From: Acrocarpospora macrocephala
GTDB lineage: Bacteria; Actinomycetota; Actinomycetes; Streptosporangiales; Streptosporangiaceae
Reading direction: 5' to 3'
Length of the DNA: 64,000 nt
Assembly (NCBI RefSeq): GCF_009687865.1
Contig: NZ_BLAE01000016.1
Location: 62,001 to 126,000, forward strand
This document shows, in pieces, positions 1 through 9,214 of this stretch. The position numbers were made by a program, and so were the translations under genes. The first letter of the stretch is position 1; every line of letters begins with the position of its first letter. The notes below the pieces were generated by a model, which saw nothing but the letters and a program-made list of their open reading frames with translations, did no database searches and was not told the origin of the DNA.

Positions 1-108
1 CCAGAGGAAGCCCCCGTTCACATGTTGTGATCTGGGGTTTCCTTTGTTTACCACCTAGCCTTATTCGCCTGCCTGCGGCGTTTTCGATCTCCGGTGTGCT
101 CGTATGGT

Positions 109-642
109 TGTGCCGCTCGGAAACTCGAACTTGGTGTGTGAGCTGGGGCTTTGGCAGCGGGTGCGCGAGCCCATCTGAGACGGTTGTGAGGTGTTGTTGT
201 CTCTCGCCTACATGATCGTGCGCTTTTTGATCCGCGATCGCGACAGCAAATTCACTGTCGCCTTCGACACGGTGTTCCAAGACGAGGGTGTCGAGGTCAT
301 CGTGACGCCTCCCGACGCTCCACGGGCGAACGCGATCTGCGAGCGCCTGGTGGGCACAATCCGCCGGGAACTGCTAGACCGGATGCTCATCTACAACCAG
401 GCGCACCCGCGTACGGTGCTGAACGAGTATGCCCGGCACTACAACTCCCATCGGCCGCATCAAGCGCTGCGGCAATGCCCGCCAGATGCCCCCTCGGACA
501 CGCCGCTAGCTGGCGTCCGCCTGGATGTACGGCGAGTGCGGCGCACCCCGGTCATCGGCGGCTTGATCAACCAGTACAGCAACGCTGCTTGACACGGAAG
601 AACGCCCAGCTCAAGCCCAGAATCCTAATTTCGAGCGGGACA
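109..642 (+). mobile_element. Internally deleted insertion sequence (DDE/rve family remnant)
   Basis: The left end TGTGCCGCTCGGAAA (from 109) matches in inverted orientation the right end TTTCGAGCGGGACA (to 642), giving imperfect terminal inverted repeats. The first 80 nt after the left end closely match the sequence that starts at 61580, so both are copies of one IS. Only about 530 bp remain; the reading frame joins the first residues of the transposase directly to its C-terminal half, so the middle has been deleted. No target duplication is evident. The right end abuts the remains of an FAD oxidase gene, which the element appears to have interrupted. Confidence 0.75.
191..592 (+). pseudogene. 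Transposase, internally deleted (N-terminal tip fused to C-terminal integrase core)
   Basis: The product begins MLLSLAYMI, identical to the start of the IS reading frame at 61662, and then jumps to FLIRDRDSKFTVAFDTVF, which belongs to the second half of the rve catalytic core. The second Asp region (RDRDSKF) and the final Glu region (PRANAICERLVG) are present, but the first catalytic Asp and the DNA-binding N-terminus are missing, so it cannot be an active transposase. The C-terminal part closely resembles the transposase ending at 7536 (RDRDAKYTAAFDTVF), so the two are relatives. Confidence 0.75.
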
Positions 643-916
643 GGCCCCGGAGACCGCCGTGCTCGCCGACGGGTTCAGCTGCCGTACCCAGATCCATCAG
701 CTCGACAGCGGCGGCCGGGAAGGCATGCACCTCGCCGAACTGCTCGCGGCCGGCCTCCGCCGGGATTCGCGGCAGCCTGGTGTCGTTCCCGAACGCGCGT
801 GCGCTCCCAGGCCTGCGCCGCCGGGCGCGTGTGCCCGCGCAGCAGTGATCGCCGGTGCCGGATGCGCTGTCACGGGAGTGTTGGCGGCTGTTGCCCGGGT
901 ACTGCGGCGGAAGTAA
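643..916 (+). pseudogene. C-terminal fragment of an FAD-linked / Fe-S oxidoreductase
   Basis: Directly after the IS right end an open frame reads ETAVLADGFSCRTQI followed by GGREGMHLAELLAAGL. This is the usual C-terminal end of actinobacterial FAD-linked oxidases fused to an Fe-S domain (D-lactate dehydrogenase / glycolate oxidase type). It then runs through an Ala-rich tail to a TAA stop at 914-916. Everything N-terminal is absent and replaced by the IS, so this is a gene end left by the insertion. The family assignment rests on one conserved motif. Confidence 0.55.
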
Positions 917-951
917 GTGGTGAATTGCTGAACCACGGGACGGGAGAGGTC

Positions 952-1969
952 ATGGGAGCCAAGAATCAGTCGCCTCAGGTCGTGGTCGTCACCGGGGCCA
1001 GCGGCGGCGTCGGCCGCGCGGTGGCCACGGCGTACGGCCAGCGCCACGCGAAGGTGGCCCTGCTCGCTCGGGGCGTCAAAGGTTTGTCCGCCGCGGCCGA
1101 CCAGGTACGCCAAGGCGGCGGCACGGCCCTGGAGATGCCGGTCGATGTGGCGGACTTCGACCAGGTCGACGCCGCCGCCGAGCAGGTGGAGGCCGAACTG
1201 GGTCCCATCGACGTCTGGGTGAACGTGGCGTTCACCTAGGTGTTCGCCCAATTCACCGATATCCGGCCGGAGGAGTATCGCCGGGTCACCGAGGTCACTT
1301 ACCTCGGCTACGTCCACGGCACCATGGCCGCGCTGAAACGCATGCGGCCACGGAACCGGGGGACCATCGTCCAGGTCGGCTCCGCGTTGGCCTATCGGGG
1401 CATTCCACTTCAGAGCGCCTACTGCGGCGCCAAACACGCCATCCAGGGCTTAACGAGGCGCTTCGCTGCGAACTGCTTCACGATCACAGCGGCGTCCACG
1501 TGACCCTGCCGCAACTGCCTGCGGTCAGCACGCCCCAGTTCTCCTGGGTGCTGTCCCGGCTGCCCCGCCAGGCCCAGCCGGTACCCCCGATCTACCAGCC
1601 TGAGGTCGCCGCGCGAGCCATACTGCACGCCGCGGACCACCCGCGACGCCGCGAATACTGGGTCGGCGCCAGCACCGTGGCGACCTGCTCGCCAACGCGG
1701 TCGCGCCCGGCCTGCTCGACCGTTACCTGGCCAGAACCGGATTCGCCGCCCAGCAGACCGACAAGCCCAAGGACCCTGGCCAGGCGGCCAATCTGTGGGA
1801 GCCCGCCGACGGTTCGGAAGGCCACGACTACGGCGCGCACGGCGTGTTCGATGACCGATCTTCCGACACGAGTCCGCAGCTGTGGGCCAGCTGGCACCAC
1901 GCGCTGGTGGCGTGCCTGGGCGGCGCGCTGGTCGCAGCGGGAGTCGTCCTGCGCAAACGCTCACGATAA
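952..1969 (+). pseudogene. Short-chain dehydrogenase/reductase, broken by a stop and two frameshifts
   Basis: The frame starts at ATG 952 and shows the Rossmann TGASGGVGRAVA motif, but a TAG at 1237-1239 interrupts it after NVAFT. The same frame continues (FAQFTDIRPEEY...GSALAYRGIPLQSAYCGAKHA), retaining the catalytic Ser and YxxxK. A one-base deletion near 1451 shifts the frame; the true continuation reads NEALRCELLHDHSGVHVTL and then QLPAV. A second one-base loss near 1694 shifts it again; the C-terminus reads LLANAVAPGLLDRYL up to VVLRKRSR and a TAA ending at 1969. Repaired, it would be a roughly 340-residue SDR of a type common in actinomycetes. Three independent lesions mean it is inactive and not under selection. 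Confidence 0.85.
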
Positions 1970-2145
1970 TGTGATCAGGGTTCACCGCAGTCGAATTTTG
2001 CGACAGCGAGTTCACTACCTCCGGGCTGGGGAGCGCCGTCCAGCCAGACACCCCGCTCTGGTGACCGACGGGCTCGAACGTCCGCCCCGGCATCTGGCAG
2101 CCGACGCCTGGTCGCGCTTCGTGGTGTCCAAGAATCGTTCCTCTT

Positions 2146-3375
2146 TCAGGCGCAGCTCTTCCGCTCAACCGCGCAAACCTTGACCTCTGGATATCTCGCC
2201 GACGCCCGATCGAGCAGGGGCTGCGGTGTGCCGCGCAAGTGCAGGTCGAGGAAAGCGGCCACGTACGCGCGGGTGATCTCCATCGACCGGGCGGCGGGCA
2301 GCGTCGCGCCGGTGTCCAGGCCCGCTTGCTCGCCCAGCAGGGAGATGTCGGTGAAGGAGGCGTGTTCGGCGCCGGCGACCACGAGCCAGCACTTCCATCC
2401 GGTGAGGTGCCGCCAGGCGGCCTCCCACGAGGCGGATTCCTGGCCGCCCGGGGTGCGCGTGGCTTGCGCGCCAAGGAGGAGGAAGGGCTTGCTCAACCCG
2501 CTCGCCGGCACGGGCACGATGGCCAGGCCGTCGATGTTCATGCCTGCCTTGATGCGGGGGTCTTTCAGCAGGGCCGCCACCGAGCTGGCGCCGCCCGCGG
2601 AGTGGCCGCCCATGGCCATCCTGTCCGGGTCGATGAGCCGGGACCCCTTCCACTTGGGGCGCGGGCCGGTCAGCTGGTCGAGGACGAAGGAGACGTCGTC
2701 GGCGCGGGTGGCGCCCACCTTGTCCCAGAAGGCCTGGTCGTGTGGCTGGACTTGGCAGGCCGTGCAGGTGACCACGCGGCCGCCGGGGAAGACGGTGGCG
2801 ATGTTCTCGTGCGTGTGGCTGATGGCGGCCACGACGTAGCCTCTGCTGGCCAGGTCTTCGGCGAGGCCGGTGAGCGAGCTACGCGTCTTCTCAAAGCCGG
2901 GGGAAAGGACGACCAGGGGCAGCGTGCGCGCCTTGCCCACCGGCGGCGCGTCGCTGAAGGCGTGGGTGCGCGTCCGGGCGAGCAGGTCGGCCGGGACGCC
3001 GGTGACACCGGCATTCTTCAGGGTGAGCTCCGACTCCTTGACGCTCATGTACGGCGCCGCCTGCCCGCCCGCCTTCGCGGCCGGGTACCACAGCGACACC
3101 ATGAGCTCCCTGGACTTCGAACCGGCATCCCAGGGGTCGGGGCGCGAGGTGTCGGTGAGGTGCAGCGAGGTGGTGCCGACCGGCTGGGAACCGGTCAAAT
3201 CCGGGAGCGAGAGCGCGCCGTCACGCGCCGTCTTGGGCGGTTCGGCGAGGGCGTCCGGAGAGGGATTGCGTGACGGTCGGTCCACGGCGGCGCTCCCGGC
3301 CGCGGGAGCCGACGCCGGCGCGCATGAGGTGATCGCCATGAGGAGCAATCCGGCCGCGATGGCCATATGACGCAT
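2146..3375 (-). CDS. Secreted lipoprotein alpha/beta hydrolase (PAF-acetylhydrolase-like)
   Basis: A 409-residue protein with an N-terminal lipoprotein signal (hydrophobic stretch ending LLMAITSC; lipobox Cys about residue 18), so it is probably anchored outside the membrane. The core is an alpha/beta hydrolase: PLVVLSPGFEKTRSS gives the oxyanion strand, GGHSAGGAS carries the nucleophile elbow with Ser about residue 259, NIDG is the likely acid, and AGAEHASFTD supplies the catalytic His. The arrangement matches bacterial relatives of platelet-activating-factor acetylhydrolase, which cleave short ester chains. It is transcribed away from the two-component genes starting at 3530; the 150-bp gap should hold both promoters. 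Substrate unknown. Confidence 0.8.
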   Translation of the reverse strand: MRHMAIAAGLLLMAITSCAPASAPAAGSAAVDRPSRNPSPDALAEPPKTARDGALSLPDLTGSQPVGTTSLHLTDTSRPDPWDAGSKSRELMVSLWYPAAKAGGQAAPYMSVKESELTLKNAGVTGVPADLLARTRTHAFSDAPPVGKARTLPLVVLSPGFEKTRSSLTGLAEDLASRGYVVAAISHTHENIATVFPGGRVVTCTACQVQPHDQAFWDKVGATRADDVSFVLDQLTGPRPKWKGSRLIDPDRMAMGGHSAGGASSVAALLKDPRIKAGMNIDGLAIVPVPASGLSKPFLLLGAQATRTPGGQESASWEAAWRHLTGWKCWLVVAGAEHASFTDISLLGEQAGLDTGATLPAARSMEITRAYVAAFLDLHLRGTPQPLLDRASARYPEVKVCAVERKSCA

Positions 3376-3529
3376 GAATTCGCCTTTCGAAGATGTACGG
3401 CGACGACGCTAGACGCGGCCGATGCCGTGCCGCGTCGGCCGTCGTGCCGATCTTCGCCGCCGGATCATCATTGCGATGTAGTCACGCAGGCCGACGCGGC
3501 CCTTATGGGACATACAGGACAATGCCTGG

Positions 3530-4789
3530 GTGGTAGCAAGATGGCTGGCTCTCGTGCGCCCCGACCAGTGGCGTCCTCGTCCGTCCAGGCGGGCGCTCAT
3601 GGCCGACCTGCTGGTGGCGCTCGTCTTGACCGCCCTGGCGGTAACGGCGGCCGCCTCCGCCCCGGAGGGTGCGCATCGGGTCCCGCTGGCCGAGTCCTTG
3701 CGGCTGCAACCCGTGATCGCCTCGCCTGCCGACGAAGCGCGCCCTGTCGTGCCAACACGGGAACCGTCGCAGGGCCCGCTCGTGCTGCTGGTGATCGCGA
3801 CCGCCCTGCCGCTGGCGGCGCGGCGGCTGAGCCCGCTCGGCGCTTTCTGGGTGGTGCTGCTCGCCGCATTGGCCACGCACGATGACGCGACATGGATCAC
3901 CGTGCTGGCATGTGCCATCGCCGCCTACAGCGCGATGGCGCACAGCCGGCACCTGGCCCTGGCAATGGGCGGGCTCGCGGTGGCGGCCGTGCTGGCGGGC
4001 GTGGCCTTCCATGACTCTGTCGGCAGCCTGCCGAACTGGCTGGGCCCGTTCACCGTCCTGCTGAGCGCCGGGGTCGTGGCCGGCGCGGTCCGCCTGTGGC
4101 GCCGGCGGCTGGACGAAGCCGGCCGTGCCCAGGAGGAGGCCACGCGCCGGGCCGTGGAGCTGGAGCGCTCCCGGATCGCGCGCGAGCTCCACGACATCGT
4201 CACCCACAACGTGAACGTGATGGTGATCCAGGCCGGAGCCGCACGCAAAGTGATGGACGCAGCGCCGGAACGGTCGAAGCAGGCCATGCTCGCGGTCGAG
4301 GCCAGCGGCCGGGCTGCCATGGCGGAGCTGCGTCACGTCATGGGCCTGCTGGCCGGTCCGGGCAGCGGTCCTGCGGAGATCTCGGACGACGGGCTGCAGC
4401 CGCAGCCGGGGCTCGACCAGCTGGACACGCTGATGGAGCGGGTGCGCGCGGCCGGGGTGCGGATCCAGGCGGACGTGGCGCAGCCGCCCGGCCCGCTGCC
4501 GCCAGGGGTGGAGATGGCCGCCTACCGGGTGGTGCAGGAGGCGCTGACCAACACCATGAAGCACGCGAACGGCGCGACGGCGTCCCTCGCGATCCGCTAC
4601 CCCGGGGAGTGGATGGAGATCGAGATCGCCGACACCGGCGGAACACACGCGCCGCGGGCAGGAGACGGGCAGGGCCGGGGACTGGCCGGACTACGGGAAA
4701 GACTGGCCATCTACGACGGCAGCCTGCGTGCCGGGCCTGCCGGCGATGGATACCTGGTCGCGGCACGTCTCCCGTGGACCACGACGTGA
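3530..4789 (+). CDS. Two-component sensor histidine kinase (NarL/HisKA_3 type)
   Basis: A 419-residue membrane kinase. The first 200 residues hold several hydrophobic segments (for example LLVALVLTALAVTAAA and LVLLVIATALPLAA). They are followed by the HisKA_3 box ERSRIARELHDIVTHNV with the phospho-accepting His near residue 221. The ATPase domain shows the N-box VVQEALTNTMKHA and the G-box GQGRGLAGLRERL. No large extracellular sensor domain is visible, so the signal is probably sensed in or near the membrane. The GTG start is used because the nearby ATG at 3541 is out of frame. Its stop overlaps the GTG of the response regulator, so the pair is translationally coupled. The target genes are unknown; the hydrolase at 2146-3375 is the nearest candidate. 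Confidence 0.88.
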   Translation: MVARWLALVRPDQWRPRPSRRALMADLLVALVLTALAVTAAASAPEGAHRVPLAESLRLQPVIASPADEARPVVPTREPSQGPLVLLVIATALPLAARRLSPLGAFWVVLLAALATHDDATWITVLACAIAAYSAMAHSRHLALAMGGLAVAAVLAGVAFHDSVGSLPNWLGPFTVLLSAGVVAGAVRLWRRRLDEAGRAQEEATRRAVELERSRIARELHDIVTHNVNVMVIQAGAARKVMDAAPERSKQAMLAVEASGRAAMAELRHVMGLLAGPGSGPAEISDDGLQPQPGLDQLDTLMERVRAAGVRIQADVAQPPGPLPPGVEMAAYRVVQEALTNTMKHANGATASLAIRYPGEWMEIEIADTGGTHAPRAGDGQGRGLAGLRERLAIYDGSLRAGPAGDGYLVAARLPWTTT

Positions 4790-5469
4790 GCGGGCCCCTG
4801 CGCGTGGTCATCGCCGACGACCAGGCGCTGGTGCGCAGCGGGTTCGGCATGATCCTCACCGCCGACGGCATCGAGGTGGCGGCTGAGGCGGCCAACGGCG
4901 CCCAAGCCGTCGCCGCCGTCCAGCGGACCGCCCCCGACGTGGTCCTGATGGACATCCGCATGCCCGAGATGGACGGCATCGAGGCTACCCGGCGGATCGT
5001 CGCGGCCGGCACCTGCGGGACGCGCGTCCTCATCCTGACCACCTACGACCTCGACCAGTACGTCTACGCCGCCCTTACCGCAGGCGCCAGCGGCTTCCTG
5101 CTCAAGGACGTCACCCCCGAGCAGCTCGTGGCGGCGGTCCGGGTGGTGCGCGCGGGCAACGCCCTGCTCGCCCCCGCCATCACCCGCCGCCTGGTCGAGC
5201 GCTTCGCCCGCCCTGACGAGGCGATCCACCGCGACCTGTCCGACCTGACACCCCGCGAGCTGGAGGTGCTGCGCCTGATGGCCACCGGGCTGAGCAACGC
5301 CGAGTTGGCCGAGCGGCTGGTCCTCAGCCCGGCCACAGTGAAGACCCACGTCGCGCGCATCCTGGGCAAGCTGGATCTCCGCGACCGCGTCCAGGCAGTG
5401 GTGCTCGCCTATGAAGTCGGGCTGGTCACCCCACGCTCGACGAGCCCTTCGGCTGTTGACCACGCCTGA
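4786..5469 (+). CDS. Two-component response regulator, NarL/LuxR family
   Basis: A 227-residue regulator. The receiver domain starts LRVVIADDQALVRSGF and carries the phosphorylation Asp in VVLMDIRMPEMDG at about residue 54, with the conserved Thr (LILTTYD) and Lys (FLLKDV). The C-terminal LuxR-type helix-turn-helix reads LTPRELEVLRLMATGLSN to VKTHVARILGKL. I place the start at GTG 4786, whose GTGA overlaps the kinase stop; an in-frame GTG at 4774 would add four residues. It is the cognate partner of the upstream kinase. Confidence 0.9.
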   Translation: MSGPLRVVIADDQALVRSGFGMILTADGIEVAAEAANGAQAVAAVQRTAPDVVLMDIRMPEMDGIEATRRIVAAGTCGTRVLILTTYDLDQYVYAALTAGASGFLLKDVTPEQLVAAVRVVRAGNALLAPAITRRLVERFARPDEAIHRDLSDLTPRELEVLRLMATGLSNAELAERLVLSPATVKTHVARILGKLDLRDRVQAVVLAYEVGLVTPRSTSPSAVDHA

Positions 5470-5515
5470 TGGCAGGGGGAGGATGGCGGGATAATCGTCG
5501 TTATCTGGCAAGATA

Positions 5516-5650
5516 GCGATCACAGACCGGGTGCGAGAGGACCTGGACCTGCGCCTGGACGACGAGCACGTGCGCATCTACGGTAGGGGGCAAGCGTGCG
5601 CACCGTGCTGCTGGACGACTGCGGCTACGTCGCCTTGCTCAAGCGTCTTC
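5516..5650 (+). pseudogene. Tyrosine recombinase (phage-type integrase) fragment
   Basis: Two short stretches in different frames resemble the start of the catalytic domain of actinomycete tyrosine recombinases: VREDLDLRLDDEHVRIYGRG, then after a frameshift VRTVLLDDCGYVALLKR. The normal protein continues for over 100 residues with the R-H-R-Y catalytic set, none of which is found here. It is a decayed scrap of an integrase from a past mobile element, next to other broken genes. Confidence 0.5.
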
Positions 5651-5739
5651 GTGTCTTCTTCGCCTCCGAAAGATTGTCGTCGTACTACACCGGAGAGGTC
5701 CTGGCCCCGGTCGGCGGTGAGACGATGTCGGGGTGTGGG

Positions 5740-6012
5740 TCACTCCCTGACCACGCGGACGCTGGACAATGAGGCGTCCATCGCGTCCGGGACGACCATC
5801 CCGGAGCAGACGCCCGTGCGCAGGTAGACCAGCACGTCCTCGGTGAACCGCTCGCCCGGCAGCGCGGCCGGGATGCCCGGCGGATACGGCGTGAGCATCT
5901 CCGCGGCGATCCGTCCTGCGGCCTTGTCGACCGGCACCTGCTCGGCCTCGGCGAAGAACGCCTCGCGCGGCGGCATGATCTGCTCCAGCCGGAGATTCCC
6001 GGCGATCCGCAC
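5740..6012 (-). pseudogene. C-terminal fragment of an Orn/Lys/Arg decarboxylase
   Basis: The 90-residue frame contains PREAFFAEAEQVPVDKAAGR, then AEMLTPYPPGIPAALPGERF and LRTGVCSGMVVPDAMDASL. This is the characteristic C-terminal domain of group III PLP-dependent ornithine/lysine/arginine decarboxylases, normally about 480 residues long. The PLP-binding core is missing and no upstream sequence restores it, so it is a 3' gene remnant. Its stop is intact. It lies back to back with the integrase scrap, consistent with deletion and insertion at this spot. Confidence 0.65.
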
Positions 6013-6329
6013 GCGCGCTGCCCTATCAGATTTCTTGAAGAGGTGAAGGAGGAGGAGAATCCTGCTGAGCGGGAAGAACGTCCCGACACAGATTAATGTT
6101 GGCGTTCCAGCCGTTTAGGCTGGCGTTCGGGGTCAGCCGCCCTAACCGGTCAAGGCGCTGACCGCCCTTTCCGTGTGCTCCTCCAACGAACCTAGCGGCT
6201 GAGCTTCCCCTCTTCCGGAGACTTCCGAACCAGGTCGGTGATGATCGGACCGAGCCCGTCCACTTCACCCATGCTGTGGGTTCAATAATAGGGTTTGGTG
6301 GTTGACCTGTGGGTTCCTGATGATGTCAG
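6013..6329. other. Intergenic stretch without recognisable gene
   Basis: About 320 bp between two remnants. I see only short shadow frames and no RNA or repeat. The repeated phrase CTGTGGGTTC at 6273 and 6308 might be an old element edge, but nothing supports this further. Confidence 0.4.
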
Positions 6330-6743
6330 TTGGCGATCTGGTCGGGTGGCCGGAGGACCGTGCACGTCTACTTCGGCAACAAGATCCACATGATGTACGA
6401 CGGCGAAACCGGGCTCCTCACCCACATTCTGCGCGCGAGATTCCCCACACCCCCGACCTGGCGGCTGCAGTGGCCCGACGCCCGGCTGGCCATCACGTCG
6501 ATCATCGCGGTCCCCGAGGCCCTCGACCCCGCGGACCAGACCGCGCTCCAAGCCATGATCGACACAAAGCGCCGCATTGTGTGGAATCTGCCCGACGAGG
6601 AGCTGCTGGGCCTTGAGATCCTCGCTTCAGGCGAGGAGGTCAACGCCGACGCGCGCTCCTTCCTGGAGTGGGCCCGCTGGTGCGACGAGTACGCCGCCCC
6701 CGAGGCAACGTGGCGGTTACGGGCACGGCCGCCCGAGCATTGA
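6330..6743 (+). CDS. Hypothetical protein, 137 residues
   Basis: I do not recognise this protein. The frame starts at TTG 6330 (a downstream ATG at 6391 is another possible start) and ends at TGA 6743. It is soluble, with a Trp/Pro-rich centre (PPTWRLQWPDARLA) and an acidic helical C-terminal half (LPDEELLGLEILASGEEV, SFLEWARWCDEY). No membrane segment or signal peptide is visible. It lies between two gene remnants and immediately before a truncated transposase, so it may itself be a piece of a longer gene. Codon use is GC-rich at third positions, which supports real or recent coding. Confidence 0.4.
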   Translation: MAIWSGGRRTVHVYFGNKIHMMYDGETGLLTHILRARFPTPPTWRLQWPDARLAITSIIAVPEALDPADQTALQAMIDTKRRIVWNLPDEELLGLEILASGEEVNADARSFLEWARWCDEYAAPEATWRLRARPPEH

Positions 6744-6777
6744 TCGGCAGCGCCCTTGATGACCTGCACTAGCTACG

Positions 6778-7536
6778 ATTCGCGCCCTGGTGGTGCGGAT
6801 GGCCCGTGAGAACCCGCTGTGGGGATACCGGCGGATCACCGGAGAATTAGCCGGCTTGGGTTACAGGGTCGCGCCCTCGACGGTGTGGGCGATCCTCAAA
6901 GCCGCGGGCATCGACCCCGCCCCGCAACGGTCCGGGCCGACCTGGGCGCAGTTCCTGGCCGCCCAGGCCAAGACCATCGTGGCGGCCGATTTCTTCCACG
7001 TAGACACCGCGTTCCTGCGCCGGCTGTACGTGCTGTTCGTCATCGAGCACGGCACCCGCCGGGTCCACCTGGCCGGCATCACCGCCCACCCGACCGGGGC
7101 CTGGGCCGCGCAGCAGGCCCGCAACCTGCTCATGAACCTCCAGGAACAGCCCGGCGCAGTGGCGTGGAAATTCCTGATACGCGACCGCGATGCCAAATAC
7201 ACAGCGGCCTTCGATACGGTGTTCACCGCGATCGGCATGCGCACGATCCGCACCCCGGTACGGGCACCGCGAGCCAACGCCATCGCCGAACGATGGATCT
7301 TGAGCGTCCGGCACGAATGCCTGGACCGAATACTGATCACCGGGCCACGACATCTGCACGCCGTCCTGACCGAATACATTGATCACCACAACGGCCACCG
7401 ACCGCACCGGTCGCTGAATCAAACACCGCCCAACGGGCGGGTAAGTTGCCCACCGGTTACCGATCTGGACACTGCGGGAGTGCTCCGCCGCGATCGTCTC
7501 GGCGGGCTGATCCACGAGTATTCCCAGGTCGCATAA
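6778..7536 (+). pseudogene. Transposase, 5'-truncated (integrase-core family)
   Basis: About 250 residues starting inside the conserved segment ARENPLWGYRRITGEL; the roughly 100-residue N-terminus that precedes this motif in relatives is absent. The whole catalytic core remains: VAADFFHVDT (first Asp), IRDRDAKY (second Asp) and APRANAIAERWI (Glu), ending HRPHRSLNQTPP and GGLIHEYSQVA. The upstream sequence does not continue the frame, so the copy is truncated. It belongs to the same broad family as the remnants at 109-642 and 61380-61980. Confidence 0.75.
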
Positions 7537-7567
7537 GGTGACACGATTCTCGGCACCTACAAGCCGC

Positions 7568-8278
7568 TCAGCGCCCCGGCTCCGTAGGGTCCTCCTTCGC
7601 GGCCATCACCACCGCGACTAGGTAGCCCACTCCGAAGGAGGCATCGGCGTAGAGGACTTTCGTGTCCGGCTCACGGTCACAGAATGTTCCGGCGAGAACC
7701 TGGAGCGCCGACCAACCCGTCACCATCAGTTCGCGGGCAAGCGTCTGATCCAGGCCATGCAGCGCGGTCAGATCCCCGGTGGATACCGCGCGTTGGATCT
7801 CAGCATCGAACGGAACAGCGCGTTCGTCGAGATAGCCGGGCGCCTTAAGAGTGCGCCGCGCTGTTCCGTCGGCCATGACGAGCAGACCGACACGTGCCGC
7901 AGAGGCACTGACCTCCGCCGCGAGCTCGACGCACGCCGACAGAGGCTCGTCATGGCCGACCGATTGCAACAGACGCGGTCCCGTGTAACCGCCTTCATCG
8001 AGGAGCAGCGCACCCAAGCCGACCGCGAGTGGAGCCGGGCGACCGACTCGCGGCCTCGGTGGCCCGCCGTAGGCGGATATATCCAGTTCAGCGTCCGCGG
8101 GCCAGGTCTGGGTGCGATCGGCGGAACCGACCACAGCGATCATGTCGGGTGCGGTTGCGATGAGCATCGCCACAGCTGTCGCACAGGCTTGGCGTAGCTC
8201 AACTGCCGCAGGGTCGGCGCCAGACAGGTCACGGACTAGCAGTGGCGGGCTTGGGCACAGCGCGGTGGAAACGATCAT
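7568..8278 (-). CDS. Class III extradiol dioxygenase B-subunit-like (LigB/MEMO fold) protein
   Basis: A 236-residue protein resembling the actinobacterial family annotated as having a class III extradiol ring-cleavage B-subunit-like domain. It opens MIVSTALCPSPPLLVRDLSG, where LigB-type folds place early His ligands, and has the glycine-rich FGVGYLVAVV near the end. Despite the fold name, a ring-cleaving role is not established for this family, and I see no reason to link it to the catabolic island. It lies 27 nt downstream of folP2 in the same direction and probably shares its transcript. Confidence 0.6.
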   Translation of the reverse strand: MIVSTALCPSPPLLVRDLSGADPAAVELRQACATAVAMLIATAPDMIAVVGSADRTQTWPADAELDISAYGGPPRPRVGRPAPLAVGLGALLLDEGGYTGPRLLQSVGHDEPLSACVELAAEVSASAARVGLLVMADGTARRTLKAPGYLDERAVPFDAEIQRAVSTGDLTALHGLDQTLARELMVTGWSALQVLAGTFCDREPDTKVLYADASFGVGYLVAVVMAAKEDPTEPGR

Positions 8279-8305
8279 CAGTGAGACTCCGTTGCGAGGC
8301 AGGGC

Positions 8306-9214
8306 TCATGCCAGGCCGCGGACGGTTCGGGCCGGCATCTTTTCCTGGCGTATGGCCGAAACCATGTCTAGGGCTTGGCGCGTCTGGCGGACGTGGTGGG
8401 CCCGGAACACCCGCGCGCCAAGCCAGGCGCAGACCGCTGTCGTCGCCAAGGTGCCCGGGAGCCGCTCGTCGATCGGAACGTCCAGTGTCTCGCCGACGAA
8501 GTCCTTGTTCGATAGCGAGACAAGCACCGGCCAGTTGGTCGCCACCATCTCGTCGAGTCGACGCGTGATCTCCAGCGAGTGCCACGTGTTCTTGCCGAAG
8601 TCGTGGGCCGGGTCGATGATGATCCGAGATGGGTCGACACCCGCCGCGACGGCACGGCGGGCCAGGGTGAGCGTTCGGTCGAGCACGTCAGCCATCACAT
8701 CCTCATAGGCCACTCGAAATGGCCGGGTTCGAGGAGGCAGTCCGCCGGCGTGGGCGCACAGCAATGCCGCGTCGAACTCTGCCGCTACCTCAGCCAGCCG
8801 GTCATCGCAGCCACCCCACGAGTCGTTCAGAAGGTCCGCGCCCACGGCGCAGACCTCACGGGCGACCTCGTGTCGCCAGGTGTCCACGCTGATAACGACG
8901 TCCGGGTAGGCGTCCCGGACAGCGGCTACGAACGGAACCGTCCTGCGGATCTCCTCGACGACGTCGACCTCGGCGCCGGGGGCGGCCGGAACTCCGCCGA
9001 TGTCGATGATGTCGGCGCCTTCCTTCATGACCGTGTGCACTCGTTCCATCGCCGCGTCCTCGTCCCACGTCGCGCCTCGATCGAAGAAGGAGTCCGGCGT
9101 CCGGTTCACGATCGCCATGACGAGGCGCTGGTGGACGTCGAAGGACCGGCGGCCGAGTCGAAGGACTCCCGGCCGACGGGGTTCACCATCGATGGCGCGG
9201 GGAAAAGCGCTCAC
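8306..9214 (-). CDS. folP2: Dihydropteroate synthase-like protein FolP2
   Basis: A 302-residue TIM-barrel protein of the dihydropteroate synthase family. VMAIVNRTPDSFFDRG matches the pterin-binding N-terminal signature, DIIDIGGVPAAPGA the second signature, and IIIDPAHDFGK the later one. It is adjacent to and overlaps gpgS, as in Mycobacterium tuberculosis (folP2-gpgS, Rv1207-Rv1208), where FolP2 is reported not to act as a true dihydropteroate synthase. I therefore infer the same FolP2 role, probably linked to methylglucose lipopolysaccharide metabolism rather than folate. The ATG overlaps the gpgS stop by 4 nt (ATGA), indicating coupling. Confidence 0.85.
   Translation of the reverse strand: MSAFPRAIDGEPRRPGVLRLGRRSFDVHQRLVMAIVNRTPDSFFDRGATWDEDAAMERVHTVMKEGADIIDIGGVPAAPGAEVDVVEEIRRTVPFVAAVRDAYPDVVISVDTWRHEVAREVCAVGADLLNDSWGGCDDRLAEVAAEFDAALLCAHAGGLPPRTRPFRVAYEDVMADVLDRTLTLARRAVAAGVDPSRIIIDPAHDFGKNTWHSLEITRRLDEMVATNWPVLVSLSNKDFVGETLDVPIDERLPGTLATTAVCAWLGARVFRAHHVRQTRQALDMVSAIRQEKMPARTVRGLA

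Noticed and set aside
7568-8278. LigB-like protein as part of the ring-cleavage pathway
   Set aside because: It belongs to the folP2-gpgS chromosomal block outside the island, has no operator, and this family is not known to cleave rings.
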